From NCBI GenBank assembly GCA_029987025.1, contig DALTWQ010000008.1, positions 1-25,364 of the forward strand: DNA of 25,364 nucleotides. The letters run 5' to 3'. Both the position numbers and the translations under genes were made by a program. The stretch's first letter is position 1. Every line of letters starts with the position of its first letter. This DNA comes from Methanocorpusculum sp. GTDB lineage: Archaea; Halobacteriota; Methanomicrobia; Methanomicrobiales; Methanocorpusculaceae. Shown here in pieces: positions 1 through 9,100 of the stretch. The notes beneath the pieces were generated by a model. The model worked only from the letters and a program-made list of their open reading frames with translations, had not been told where the DNA came from and made no database searches.

Positions 1-2
1 AA

Positions 3-2747
3 ACCTGGATTCCGCAGTTTGAATCGAATCCGAATCCGAATAAGGATAAACTGTACGTAAACGTTGCATTCCCGTATCCGTCGGGTGCAATGCATGTGGG
101 TCACGGCAGAACCTACATCATCCCTGATGTGGTTGCCCGTTTCTGGAGAATGCAGGGTAAGCAGGTCTTATTCCCGATGGCATTCCACGTCACCGGAGCA
201 CCGGTCTTAGGTATTGCAAAGCGTATCGCTAAAAAGGATGAGAAGACCTTAAAGCTCTACGGCGGTTTATACCGTGTTCCGTCAGAGACTCTTGAGAAGT
301 TCACCGACCCGGTTACTATTGTCAACTACTTCGCAGATGAATACCAGCGTGTGATGCAGCAGCTCGGTTTATCCATCGACTGGAGACGCCGCTTCACTAC
401 GATTATTCCGCAGTACAGCAAGTTCATCGAGTGGCAGTACACCCACGTCTACGGTCAGGGCAAGGTTCAAAAGGGCGAGTATCCGGTCAGATACTGTCCG
501 AACTGTGACCAGCCAGTAGGAGACCACGACCTTCTTGAAGGCGACACTGCAGAAATCATGCACTACGTCTTTGTGATGTTCCAGTTCGGCGAGTTCCAGA
601 TTCCGTGTGCAACTCTTCGTCCGGAAACCATTTTCGGTGTCACAAACCTCTGGGCAAACCCGGCAACCCAGTACCTGAAGGCGGAAGTTGACGGCAAAAA
701 GTGGATAATATCATCTGAAGCCGCTGAAAAACTTAAGATGCAGAAGCATGAGGTAAAAGAGCTTGGAACCATCTCCGGTGCTGACTTAATCGATAAGAAG
801 GCAGTCAATATCTACACCGGAAACGAGGTCAGCATCTTACCGGCATCCTTTGTCGACCCGGACATGGGCTCAGGCCTTGTGATGAGCGTCCCGGCCCACG
901 CACCGTTTGACTACATTGCACTCCGCGACCTGCAGCAGCAGGGCAAATACACTGACATCATCCCTGTCCCGCTCGTAGTTGTTCCCGGATACGGCAAGAT
1001 TCCGGCACAGGAGATTGTTGAGAAGAACAAGATTCCGAACCAGGACGACCCGAAGATGGACGAACTTACGCAGGAGTTATACACTGCAGAGTTCTCCAAG
1101 GGTAAGCTCAACGAGAACTGCGGTGCACAGGCAGGCAAGTCCGTCCGCCAGGCACGCGAGGATGTCACAAAAGAGTTTACCGAAAAAGGTTCGATTATCT
1201 TCCACGAGATGAGCCAGAAGCGTGTTATCTGCCGCTGCGGCAACCGTGTGTTTGTGAAGATTTTAGATGACCAGTGGTTCATCAACTACGGAGATGCCGA
1301 GTGGAAGAAAGAGGTTCACGAGGTTATGCCGAACGTCGAACTTGTTCCGCCGGAGGTTCGTGCAGAGTTCGAGCGCACAATTGACTGGCTCCGCGAGTGG
1401 CCGTGCTCCCGCCGTGTGGGTCTTGGAACCCATGTGCCGTGGGACCCGAAGTGGCTTTTCGAACCGCTGTCGGATTCTACCATCTACATGGCATACTATA
1501 CAATCTCTCACAAGATTGTAAAGATTGCACCCGAAAAACTCACTCCTGCAGTGTTCGATTATGTCTTCCTCGGCAAAGGAAACCCGGCAGAGCTTCCGGT
1601 CGATGAAGCAACGGTAAAGGACCTCCGTGCAGAGTTCTTGTACTGGTATCCGTATGATTACCGTTTCAGTGCGAAGGACTTAATTTCGAACCACTTGACT
1701 TTCCAGATGTTCCACCACAAGGCAATCTTCCCGGCAGAGCTTCAGCCGAAGGGAATGGTTGTCTTCGGTATGGGACTGTTAAACGGTATGAAGATGTCTT
1801 CTTCGAAAGGAAACGTGTTCCTGCTCGAGGATGCGGCAAACGAGTTTGGTGCAGATACGGTCCGTATGTTCCTTGTAGGTTCTGCCGAGCCGTGGCAGGA
1901 CTTTGACTGGAGAAACGAACTGGTCTTATCTGTGAAGAAGCAGATTGAGCGTATGTGGCAGCTTGTTCTTGATGCAGAGTCTGCAGAAGGAACAACACCT
2001 ATTGATTCCTGGCTTGTTTCCCGCATGCAGCAGAGAATTGCAGCAGCTACGAAGTGCTTTAAGCAGTTCCAGACCCGTCAGGCGCTTCAGGAGGCATACA
2101 ACGGTGTTGTCTCCGACCTTGCATGGTACAGAAGACGGCTTGCCGACGGAAAGCCGGGTGCAGTCTTAAAGGATGTTATGTCCGAGTGGATTCGCGTTAT
2201 GGCTCCGGTTATTCCGTACACTGCAGAAGCTCTCTGGAAGAAGATCGGTCACGAAGGCCTTGTTTCCTTTGCGGAGTGGCCGGCGGTTGATGAGTCCAGG
2301 ATTAGCAAGTCTGTCGAGATTTCCGAGGAGCTTTTACAGAGAACTGTCGAGGATATCCAGTCCATCTTAAAGCTGGTTCAGATTGATGCAAAGAAGGTTA
2401 CGCTTATTGTTTCTCCGCAGTGGAAGAAGGAGGTCTTCAGAATCGTCGCATCCGCTGAAGACAAGCGCAATATTGTAAAGTCTGTGATGGCTGAGCAGTC
2501 TCTGCGTGAGAAGGGCAAGGATGCATCTGATGCAGCTTTACAGACGGTTAAGCTGGTTCACTCTCTGTCGCCGGCTCTTGTTTCTGCGATTGCCGAGGGC
2601 GTTGATGAGATGCCGATTTTCTCTGCGGCTAAAGAGTTCCTGCAGAAGGAATGCGGTCTTGCAGTCGAGATTGTGGCTGCTGAGGAGACCGCTCACCCGA
2701 AGGCAAAGTCTGCGTTGCCGTTCAAGCCGGCTATTGTGATTGAGTAA
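3..2747 (+). CDS. leuS: Leucyl-tRNA synthetase, archaeal type (5'-truncated by window)
   Basis: Class I aminoacyl-tRNA synthetase that charges tRNA-Leu in the cytosol. The frame is open from base 3, and residues before the first Met (ending FPYPSGAM, then HVGH at 93-104) are typical LeuRS N-terminal sequence. The true start is therefore upstream of the window, and the Met at 90 is internal. HVGH is the HIGH signature. The CP1 editing domain shows TLRPETIFG and SVPAHAPFD, with the Asp that normally anchors the mischarged amino acid. KMSSSKG (about 1789-1809) is the KMSKS loop, followed by the helical anticodon-binding domain. About 914 residues are present, so only a few dozen are missing. Lysine codons are mainly AAG, which contrasts with the next operon. 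A T-rich tract follows the stop. Confidence 0.97.
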   Translation, partial: TWIPQFESNPNPNKDKLYVNVAFPYPSGAMHVGHGRTYIIPDVVARFWRMQGKQVLFPMAFHVTGAPVLGIAKRIAKKDEKTLKLYGGLYRVPSETLEKFTDPVTIVNYFADEYQRVMQQLGLSIDWRRRFTTIIPQYSKFIEWQYTHVYGQGKVQKGEYPVRYCPNCDQPVGDHDLLEGDTAEIMHYVFVMFQFGEFQIPCATLRPETIFGVTNLWANPATQYLKAEVDGKKWIISSEAAEKLKMQKHEVKELGTISGADLIDKKAVNIYTGNEVSILPASFVDPDMGSGLVMSVPAHAPFDYIALRDLQQQGKYTDIIPVPLVVVPGYGKIPAQEIVEKNKIPNQDDPKMDELTQELYTAEFSKGKLNENCGAQAGKSVRQAREDVTKEFTEKGSIIFHEMSQKRVICRCGNRVFVKILDDQWFINYGDAEWKKEVHEVMPNVELVPPEVRAEFERTIDWLREWPCSRRVGLGTHVPWDPKWLFEPLSDSTIYMAYYTISHKIVKIAPEKLTPAVFDYVFLGKGNPAELPVDEATVKDLRAEFLYWYPYDYRFSAKDLISNHLTFQMFHHKAIFPAELQPKGMVVFGMGLLNGMKMSSSKGNVFLLEDAANEFGADTVRMFLVGSAEPWQDFDWRNELVLSVKKQIERMWQLVLDAESAEGTTPIDSWLVSRMQQRIAAATKCFKQFQTRQALQEAYNGVVSDLAWYRRRLADGKPGAVLKDVMSEWIRVMAPVIPYTAEALWKKIGHEGLVSFAEWPAVDESRISKSVEISEELLQRTVEDIQSILKLVQIDAKKVTLIVSPQWKKEVFRIVASAEDKRNIVKSVMAEQSLREKGKDASDAALQTVKLVHSLSPALVSAIAEGVDEMPIFSAAKEFLQKECGLAVEIVAAEETAHPKAKSALPFKPAIVIE

Positions 2748-2756
2748 ATCACAATT

Positions 2757-2787
2757 ACGGTTTTTTTGTTTTTAATTTTGTTTTTTG
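2757..2787 (+). terminator. T-tract terminator after leuS
   Basis: Several runs of 4-7 T follow the leuS stop within about 40 bases, which is the usual archaeal (euryarchaeal) termination signal. The run passes directly into the small inverted repeat TTGGGC-TTT-GCCCAA at 2789-2803, which may help or may belong to the repeat family of this intergenic region. Confidence 0.6.
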
Positions 2788-2788
2788 T

Positions 2789-2922
2789 TTGGGCTTTGCC
2801 CAATAAATCGAGTCTGCCCAAAAAATAGTTGATTCGCATTTAAATCTATCGGAATTCATTTAAATAAATCCTATGTGTCTGCCCAAAAAATCGCAGTCTG
2901 ACCTTAATTTTTGGGCAAAGCC
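2789..2922. repeat. Intergenic GCCCAAA-type direct and inverted repeats
   Basis: The 15-mer GTCTGCCCAAAAAAT occurs at 2812-2826 and again at 2877-2891. The second copy is followed by its inverted partner TTTTTGGGC (2908-2916), giving a 9-bp stem. The outer arms GGCTTTGCCCAA (2792-2803) and TTGGGCAAAGCC (2911-2922) are perfect 12-bp inverted repeats. Two CATTTAAAT motifs lie between. No coding potential is apparent. Role unknown: possibly a folded 3' transcript region, a remnant of a small mobile repeat, or protein-binding sites. Confidence 0.6.
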
Positions 2923-3005
2923 TTTTGTTTGAATTCCTGCAGGGTATGCTGACGGTTTCTTTTTGTCAATGCCCACCAGATGAATCAACCCCATCGAGCA
3001 CAGCA

Positions 3006-3057
3006 TAGAGCGATTCGAATCGCTCTAATCTGCTCTAAATCGCTCAAATTGCTCTAA
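3006..3057. repeat. 22-bp perfect palindrome plus helically spaced GCTCTAA heptamers
   Basis: Bases 3006-3027 form a perfect 22-bp palindrome (core AGAGCGATTCGAATCGCTCT). Its right arm starts a heptamer series: GCTCTAA at 3022, GCTCTAA at 3032, GCTCAAA at 3042 and GCTCTAA at 3051, with spacings of 10, 10 and 9 bases. This lies about 75-120 bases upstream of the TATA box of the AddB-like gene. I infer an operator or other multi-site protein-binding region for the repair operon. The rest of the 416-bp gap (2923-3005 and 3058-3125) shows nothing recognisable. Confidence 0.55.
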
Positions 3058-3129
3058 TGTCTGAATAACAGCCATCACGCCGCACCCTCTCATAAGACAC
3101 CCCATGCACTGACTGCATCATCCCATCAT

Positions 3130-3138
3130 CTATATATC
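3130..3138 (+). promoter_or_regulatory. TATA box of the addBA operon
   Basis: CTATATATC lies about 26-34 bases upstream of the ATG at 3164. With the normal TATA-to-start distance of about 25 bases, the transcript would begin at or a few bases before the ATG. No Shine-Dalgarno motif is visible, so the mRNA is probably leaderless. Confidence 0.55.
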
Positions 3139-3163
3139 ACGCCAAAACCCATAACAAAATATA

Positions 3164-6100
3164 ATGACATACATCACCGGACCTCACACCATATCTGATG
3201 CAATAGAGACCTGGAAACAATATCTTGCTGACAAAAATCCCGAAGACGTCTGGTTCTTTGTTGAAAACTCCGCAGCAAAAGACGCCGTACTCCGTGAACT
3301 TAAAACACCCGCTCTTGGAAACCATATAACAACCCTCGGCAATTTTGCAGAACAGCTCGTATCCTCACACTGCCCCGAAATAAAATTCCTGACCCTCGAC
3401 GAACAGCTCATCATCTTCGATACTATAGTAAAGAAATCCCCCTTATCCTCCGGCGGCAAAAAACAGATACCCATATCCTTCATCAACGAACTCATCGGAC
3501 GATACAATTTCTTCAGACTCCGGGGCATCAGCCTCAAAGAGTTCAAAGACAAATCCGCAAAACACAACATCCTCTCTGACATCTTCTCCGGATACGAAGA
3601 ACTCTGCGGCAGCACAATGCTTGACAGCACCGGCATCCTCGAAAAAGCAGTCGAGATTCTGAAAATCGAACCTGTCCCGTGCGCAGTCATATACCGCATC
3701 CGCCCCGCAAACCCTCTTCTCCAGAAACTCCTCGACGCCGTCAGAGGATACACTGACGAAGAAAAAACCGCTGCAGGGCACAGCACCGTAACCGAGTTCG
3801 AATCCCCGGAATACGACATCGCACTCCCGAAAAAACCCTGCGTCTCCATAGAAAGATACCCCACGTCACGCGACGAAGCAGAAGCCGTCCTCGACAAAGC
3901 TGCCTCCCTCATCGAAAACGGCGTATCTCCGCAGGATATCCTGCTCCTCTACCCTGGAAGCTCTGATGCAGGAGAACGGATTGCAGACACCATGTCTGAT
4001 ATCTGCTGCCGCTATCCGAAAGAGTATGCACCGCGGGCCGAAGGCGTACCTGAAGCTGAACTCTATCCCATTCAGATATCCTCCTCCGGAAACGGTACAG
4101 CACTTTCCTCCCTTCCCGTAATGCAGTGCATCATCTCAGTCCTCTCCGCCGCAGAAAACGAGTTCCCCTTAGAAGATCTCCAGACCATCATCTCATCCCC
4201 GTACTTCACCGCCGCAGGACACTTCGCCTGCGAAACTGAAAACAGATACCTGAAACTCACCCCCGGACTCCTGGCGCAGATATCAGTCATTGCAGGCGTC
4301 CGTGAAAAGAAATACGAATGGCTCGGCATCGAAAAGAAACTCACCGGCAAAAACAAAGAAGGCGTCGAAGAAATCCGCCCCATGTTCAAAGACCGGTTTG
4401 CCGCATTCTTCGCAAACATCGAGCCGCTTATCAGCTGGATTGAGTCGGTCAGAGGAGGCTCCGCAAAACACACCTTCAGCGAGTGGAGCGCCCTCTTAAA
4501 AGACTGGATATCATCCTCCGGCTGGATTGAACGAAGCTCCCCGGAAAAAGTGAAGGACTACCTTTTCAGATACCTGGACACCATCTCGCAGAAACCCGCA
4601 GGAGAAACAAAAGTCTCATTTTCGGAGTTCACCCGCCACATCCGCCACTTCGCCGCAAAGAAACGGATAAACACCGCAGGCGCAGACAAAAACTCCTGCA
4701 TCAGAGCTGCAAAAATCAGAAACGCAGGAAACCTTTCTGCAAAACACGTCTTCATAATGGGACTCTCTGCAGATACGCTTCCCAACATCATGCAGACCTT
4801 ATCCCCGTTCACCGTCGAAGAAACCATGGAACTCTGCCCTGCTCTCTGGGAAACGCAGGAAAAACTTGAGCGGGAAAACTTCGCCGCAGCACTGCAGACC
4901 GCAGAAGAGACCCTGCATCTATCCTGCGCAGAAACAGGCGCAGCACGGCGGCTTGTACCATCTCCCTACCTGACAAAACTCGGAAAACTCACAGACATCA
5001 CAAAACCGGAAATAACGCACTCGAAATGGCACGGTCAGATAACCGCAGGTAAACGGCTTACTGCCGCAGAACGCGGCAAAGACTCTCCTGCAGAACTTGC
5101 AGGCATCGCTGACGCAAAATCCTTATGCCTCCGCATCACCAGAGAGCTCGCACCTGGACTCTACGACCCTTCATTTTCGAAAGCGCCTGAAGATGATTCT
5201 ATAACCATAAACGAAGACGCAGATGAACTGACGCAGGAAAACCCGCTCTCATACAGCGAAAAAGACGCCGCCGCCCTGCAGCCGCAGTTCGGTGCGGCAT
5301 ACAAATCCGCATCATTTTCCCCGACGACGCTTGAGGCATACAATACCTGTCCGTACAAGTGGTTCTTAAAACACCACATGAACCTCTACAGCGCAGGAGA
5401 AGCGCTTGCAGAGCACTCGCTTACCGGAACCGTGGTTCACGATGCCCTGCAGGAGTTCATCGAAAAGCATCATGACCTCTTAACCGAAGAGAAAAAAGAG
5501 GATGCATACAGCACCTTAAAAGAAATTGTCTCGCAGAAATTTGCTGAGTATCCGTTAGGCACTCCTTCGTGGGAGGCATCAAAACAGAAGTTCCTGGATG
5601 AACGGGTGCCGGAGATAAATATTCTGCGGCAGTTCATCAATGATGAAATCGAGAGGGCAGGGACCTGGGATACTGATAAAAAGTATCTCGAGATGGAACT
5701 CAAAACGGAAATATCCCGCAATGACAAGAAACTCAGAATCTACGGCAAAGCAGACAGAGTCTTAAGAAACGGAGACGGGATTACTATAATTGATTACAAG
5801 ACCGGGTCATCTTTTGCAAAGAAGGAAATGAAAGAAAAACTTCTGCAGATTCCGCTCTACCTGGAAGCGTGCAGAACACAGCTTTCTAAAGCAGAGGGCT
5901 GCGGGGTAAAACCTGCAGACGGCTACTATCTGCAGATGAAACCCGGAGACTACAAACATGTCTCCATCTATGATGAGAGCGGCAAGAGCAAAGAGGTCAG
6001 CAAAGCCGAGACCGAAGCCGCGTTTAAAAAAGTCTATGAAGATGTGCTGGACAGAGCCTTCGAAATCGCAGATGAGATGAAACAGGGCATCTGCACTCCT

Positions 6101-6175
6101 CCCGGGGAATGTAAGGACCCCTACTGTGAGTATGCCTCTATCTGCAGAAGAACAGTTGAAAAGGAGCGTGACTGA
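3164..6175 (+). CDS. addB: AddB/RexB-like PD-(D/E)XK nuclease with Fe-S cysteines
   Basis: A 1003-residue protein resembling AddB (RexB), the partner subunit of the AddAB helicase-nuclease that resects double-strand breaks for recombination. The C-terminal RecB-type nuclease is complete: SFSPTTLEAYNTCPYKW with Cys729, G755-x3-H759, D864 in GKADRV, D877-Y-K879 and Q895-x3-Y899. Cys983-x4-Cys988-x5-Cys994, together with Cys729, match the Fe-S staple of AddB and Cas4-like nucleases. The N-terminus has no Walker A motif, unlike typical Bacillus AddB, so the helicase half looks inactive, as in RexB-like forms. The gene is followed after 2 bases by the AddA-like gene. Lysine is almost always AAA in the first two-thirds. 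The family assignment rests on the nuclease motifs and the AddA neighbour. Confidence 0.78.
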   Translation: MTYITGPHTISDAIETWKQYLADKNPEDVWFFVENSAAKDAVLRELKTPALGNHITTLGNFAEQLVSSHCPEIKFLTLDEQLIIFDTIVKKSPLSSGGKKQIPISFINELIGRYNFFRLRGISLKEFKDKSAKHNILSDIFSGYEELCGSTMLDSTGILEKAVEILKIEPVPCAVIYRIRPANPLLQKLLDAVRGYTDEEKTAAGHSTVTEFESPEYDIALPKKPCVSIERYPTSRDEAEAVLDKAASLIENGVSPQDILLLYPGSSDAGERIADTMSDICCRYPKEYAPRAEGVPEAELYPIQISSSGNGTALSSLPVMQCIISVLSAAENEFPLEDLQTIISSPYFTAAGHFACETENRYLKLTPGLLAQISVIAGVREKKYEWLGIEKKLTGKNKEGVEEIRPMFKDRFAAFFANIEPLISWIESVRGGSAKHTFSEWSALLKDWISSSGWIERSSPEKVKDYLFRYLDTISQKPAGETKVSFSEFTRHIRHFAAKKRINTAGADKNSCIRAAKIRNAGNLSAKHVFIMGLSADTLPNIMQTLSPFTVEETMELCPALWETQEKLERENFAAALQTAEETLHLSCAETGAARRLVPSPYLTKLGKLTDITKPEITHSKWHGQITAGKRLTAAERGKDSPAELAGIADAKSLCLRITRELAPGLYDPSFSKAPEDDSITINEDADELTQENPLSYSEKDAAALQPQFGAAYKSASFSPTTLEAYNTCPYKWFLKHHMNLYSAGEALAEHSLTGTVVHDALQEFIEKHHDLLTEEKKEDAYSTLKEIVSQKFAEYPLGTPSWEASKQKFLDERVPEINILRQFINDEIERAGTWDTDKKYLEMELKTEISRNDKKLRIYGKADRVLRNGDGITIIDYKTGSSFAKKEMKEKLLQIPLYLEACRTQLSKAEGCGVKPADGYYLQMKPGDYKHVSIYDESGKSKEVSKAETEAAFKKVYEDVLDRAFEIADEMKQGICTPPGECKDPYCEYASICRRTVEKERD

Positions 6176-6177
6176 AC

Positions 6178-9100
6178 ATGCCTGAACTTACATCCGCACA
6201 GAAACAGGCGCTTGATATCTCACACCGCCGCTGCTGTGTAACAGCCTCTGCCGGAACCGGAAAAACCTTTGTTCTGACGCAAAGATACATCGCACATCTC
6301 AAAGCAGGCGCTGCCGCAGGCGAGATACTATGCCTTACCTTCACCGAAAAAGCGGCTGCCGAGATGCGGGAAAAGATTGAACGCGAGGTGAAAAAAACCC
6401 TCGATGACGCAGATGAAAAGATGGCTGCAGGAGTCCCTGCAGAACTTTCGGATGCCGAGTACGGCAATCTGAAAGCTGCCCTCAAAGATATTCACCGCTG
6501 CACCATAAGCACCTTCCATGGATTCTGCTCCTCGGTTCTAAAGGAGTTTCCGATTGAATCGCAGACCCCGCTCGGCTATGCAGTCATGGATGAACTTGCC
6601 GAACAGGAGTTTGTGGCAAACACCATAGAAGACACGCTTGAGCATCCGGATACAGAGTTATGGAAGGATACTGTTCTCCTCTACTCTGTATTCAGTGCGA
6701 ATGAGGTTCCAAAACTCATCATCCGGCTTCTTGGAAAACTGAACGTCTGCCCGGAGTGGTTTGAAAACCTGCGGACCGAAGAAGGCCGGGAGATGATTTA
6801 CCGTACCTGGGTAAAACTCTGTGCAGATAAAGTACTTGAGTCTGCAGTCTCTCTTCGTGAAGACCCTGATGTTGAAGTGCTTATGGATGACTTTGCAGTA
6901 AACAGTGAGAAATATCTCCCGGAAGCAAAGGATATCAGAGCGGCTTATGACAGACTCCGGCAGGCGGAAACTGATGAGGATATGATAAGCGCTGCAGATG
7001 AGCTGATTGCTGTTGAGTTCTCTTTTAAGAAATACAACAGCAAAATAAGCAAAGATGTCCGTGCCCAGTTCAATAAATCCCGCACAGAATTGATGGAGTT
7101 CATCCCGTCATACCGGTTCCTGAAACGCGGTATCAGCGACCCGCACACACAGCTCATGCTTTCTGTAATGAAGGCCTTGTACGAAATCACTGCCGCCGTA
7201 TCAGGAAAAGTTGAGGCAAAGAAAACTTCCGCCGGATACCTGAGTTTTGATGACCTGATCAATTCTGCAAAGGAACTCCTCAAAGATGAAAAAATCTGTG
7301 CGGTCCTTGCAAAACGGTACAAATACGTCTTAGTCGACGAAGTGCAGGACAACGACACGCTTCTTACTGACATCATCAACAGTCTTGCCGGCGGAGATGA
7401 CAGCCTCTTCATCGTGGGCGATATGAAACAGTCCATCTACCGGTTCAGAGGCGCAGACCCTGAGTGTGTGCAGAACGAACTCTTCAGTACATTCCCCGAA
7501 GACGGATGGGTAACCCTGGATACAAACTTCCGCACCGTAAAGCCGCTGATTGACGCAGTAAATGCGCTGTTTACCTGCCTCTATCCGGAAGGAAACGATG
7601 AACACATCCCCTACGAACCGGTAAAAGCGCACCGCTGTGCTTACCCTGAAACAGAAGGTGCTGCCGGAACACTCACGCTTCTCCGGTGCGAAGGAACCGC
7701 TGATAAGGAAGCAGACCTGCTCGCCCGCTGGATTGGAAAATGTGTAGAAGACGGAAATCTCCTGGTCGAAGACGGAAGCGGCTGGCATCCCGCACAGTAC
7801 CGCGACATTGCGGTTCTGGTGCGAAAGAAAGGCGACGGCGGGAGAGTGAAAAAAGCGCTTGAAGTGCTCGGCATTCCCTGCCATGACTGCAGCGGCGATA
7901 AAATGTACACAAGCGTGGAGATACGCGACCTGCTCTCAGTCATCCGTGCGGCAGTCTGTCATGAAGATGACAAAGCGCTCTATGCCGCACTGAAATCCCC
8001 GTACTTCGGCATCACCGATGCAGAACTCGCCTTCGCTGCATACAGTACAGACAGGTATCCGGATAACCTCTGGAGACGCCTGAACTCGTTCCTATCTGCC
8101 GGAGAAAATCTTCCGAACTGGGTACAAAAGAGCAGTGAAGATATTGCCGGATTTGTTCCGGACTGCAGAGCGCATCTGATACAAGCCCTGTCGCTTTTGG
8201 AGCTTTTCGCCCGCACCGCAGTATCAGATACCCTGCCGCATTTTATCCGCCTCATCTATGAAACAACGGGCATCGCATCAGTCTATGCAGCACTGCCGGA
8301 CGGCTCTGATGCTCTCGGAAATCTGCGTCAGTTCCTCGCAGCAGCAGACCGCATCTCCGCGGAACGCGGGGCATCTGTCTATGAATTCCTGCGTATCATC
8401 GACACCTGCATTGAAAAGAAGATTGACAGCGACGGCCCTTCAGACAGCGGTGATGTATCTGAAGAAAACCGTGTGCAGATTATGACCTATCATGTATCAA
8501 AAGGACTTGAGTTCCCGGTCGTCGCACTGTACCGCACCGGAGAAAAGTACAATGACATGATTAAGGATCTGATGACGGATGAAAAGTACGGCGCAGGTCA
8601 CTCCGCGCTGAAGTATCCGGGAGATGAAAAATCCCCGTTCCTGTTCCTGCAGAAGCTCATTGTCAGCAAAGAGCGTCCGGTATCCCTGCGTGAGGAAAAA
8701 CGTCTGTTCTACGTCGGCATGACCCGCGCACGCGACCATCTGGTGCTGACCAGTAAGAAAGACGGAAGCGAAGAGTCATATATGGAGTTGTTCTCCAAAG
8801 GCAGAGATAATCTCGAAGGTATGACAAAGGTGCTCGGAGATGTCGACTGGACGCCTGATATTACATCCCTGCAGGCGGTCTTTGACAACGACTGGTGCTG
8901 TGTCTCCTCCGCAGACGAAGAGGAACGCGGCGTCCTTCTCGCTGACATCTCACGCGAACTTACGGAAACAAAAGAGGAACGCACCGCACGCTATGAAGAA
9001 GAGAAAAAACGTCTGCAGGAAGCAAAGAGAATACAGGAGAACATTCTCCGCGGACTCTGCATCCATGAGATTTTCGAGGGAAAGAATCCCGAAGAAACCT

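Noticed and set aside
3022..3057. GCTCTAA heptamers as a CRISPR array
   Set aside because: The units are only 7 bases with 2-3-base gaps; there are no spacers of CRISPR size and no cas genes nearby.
3184..3912. 242-codon open frame on the minus strand opposite the AddB-like gene
   Set aside because: It lies wholly inside a gene with clear nuclease motifs, shows no recognisable domain and reads like an antisense shadow rich in Ser and Arg.
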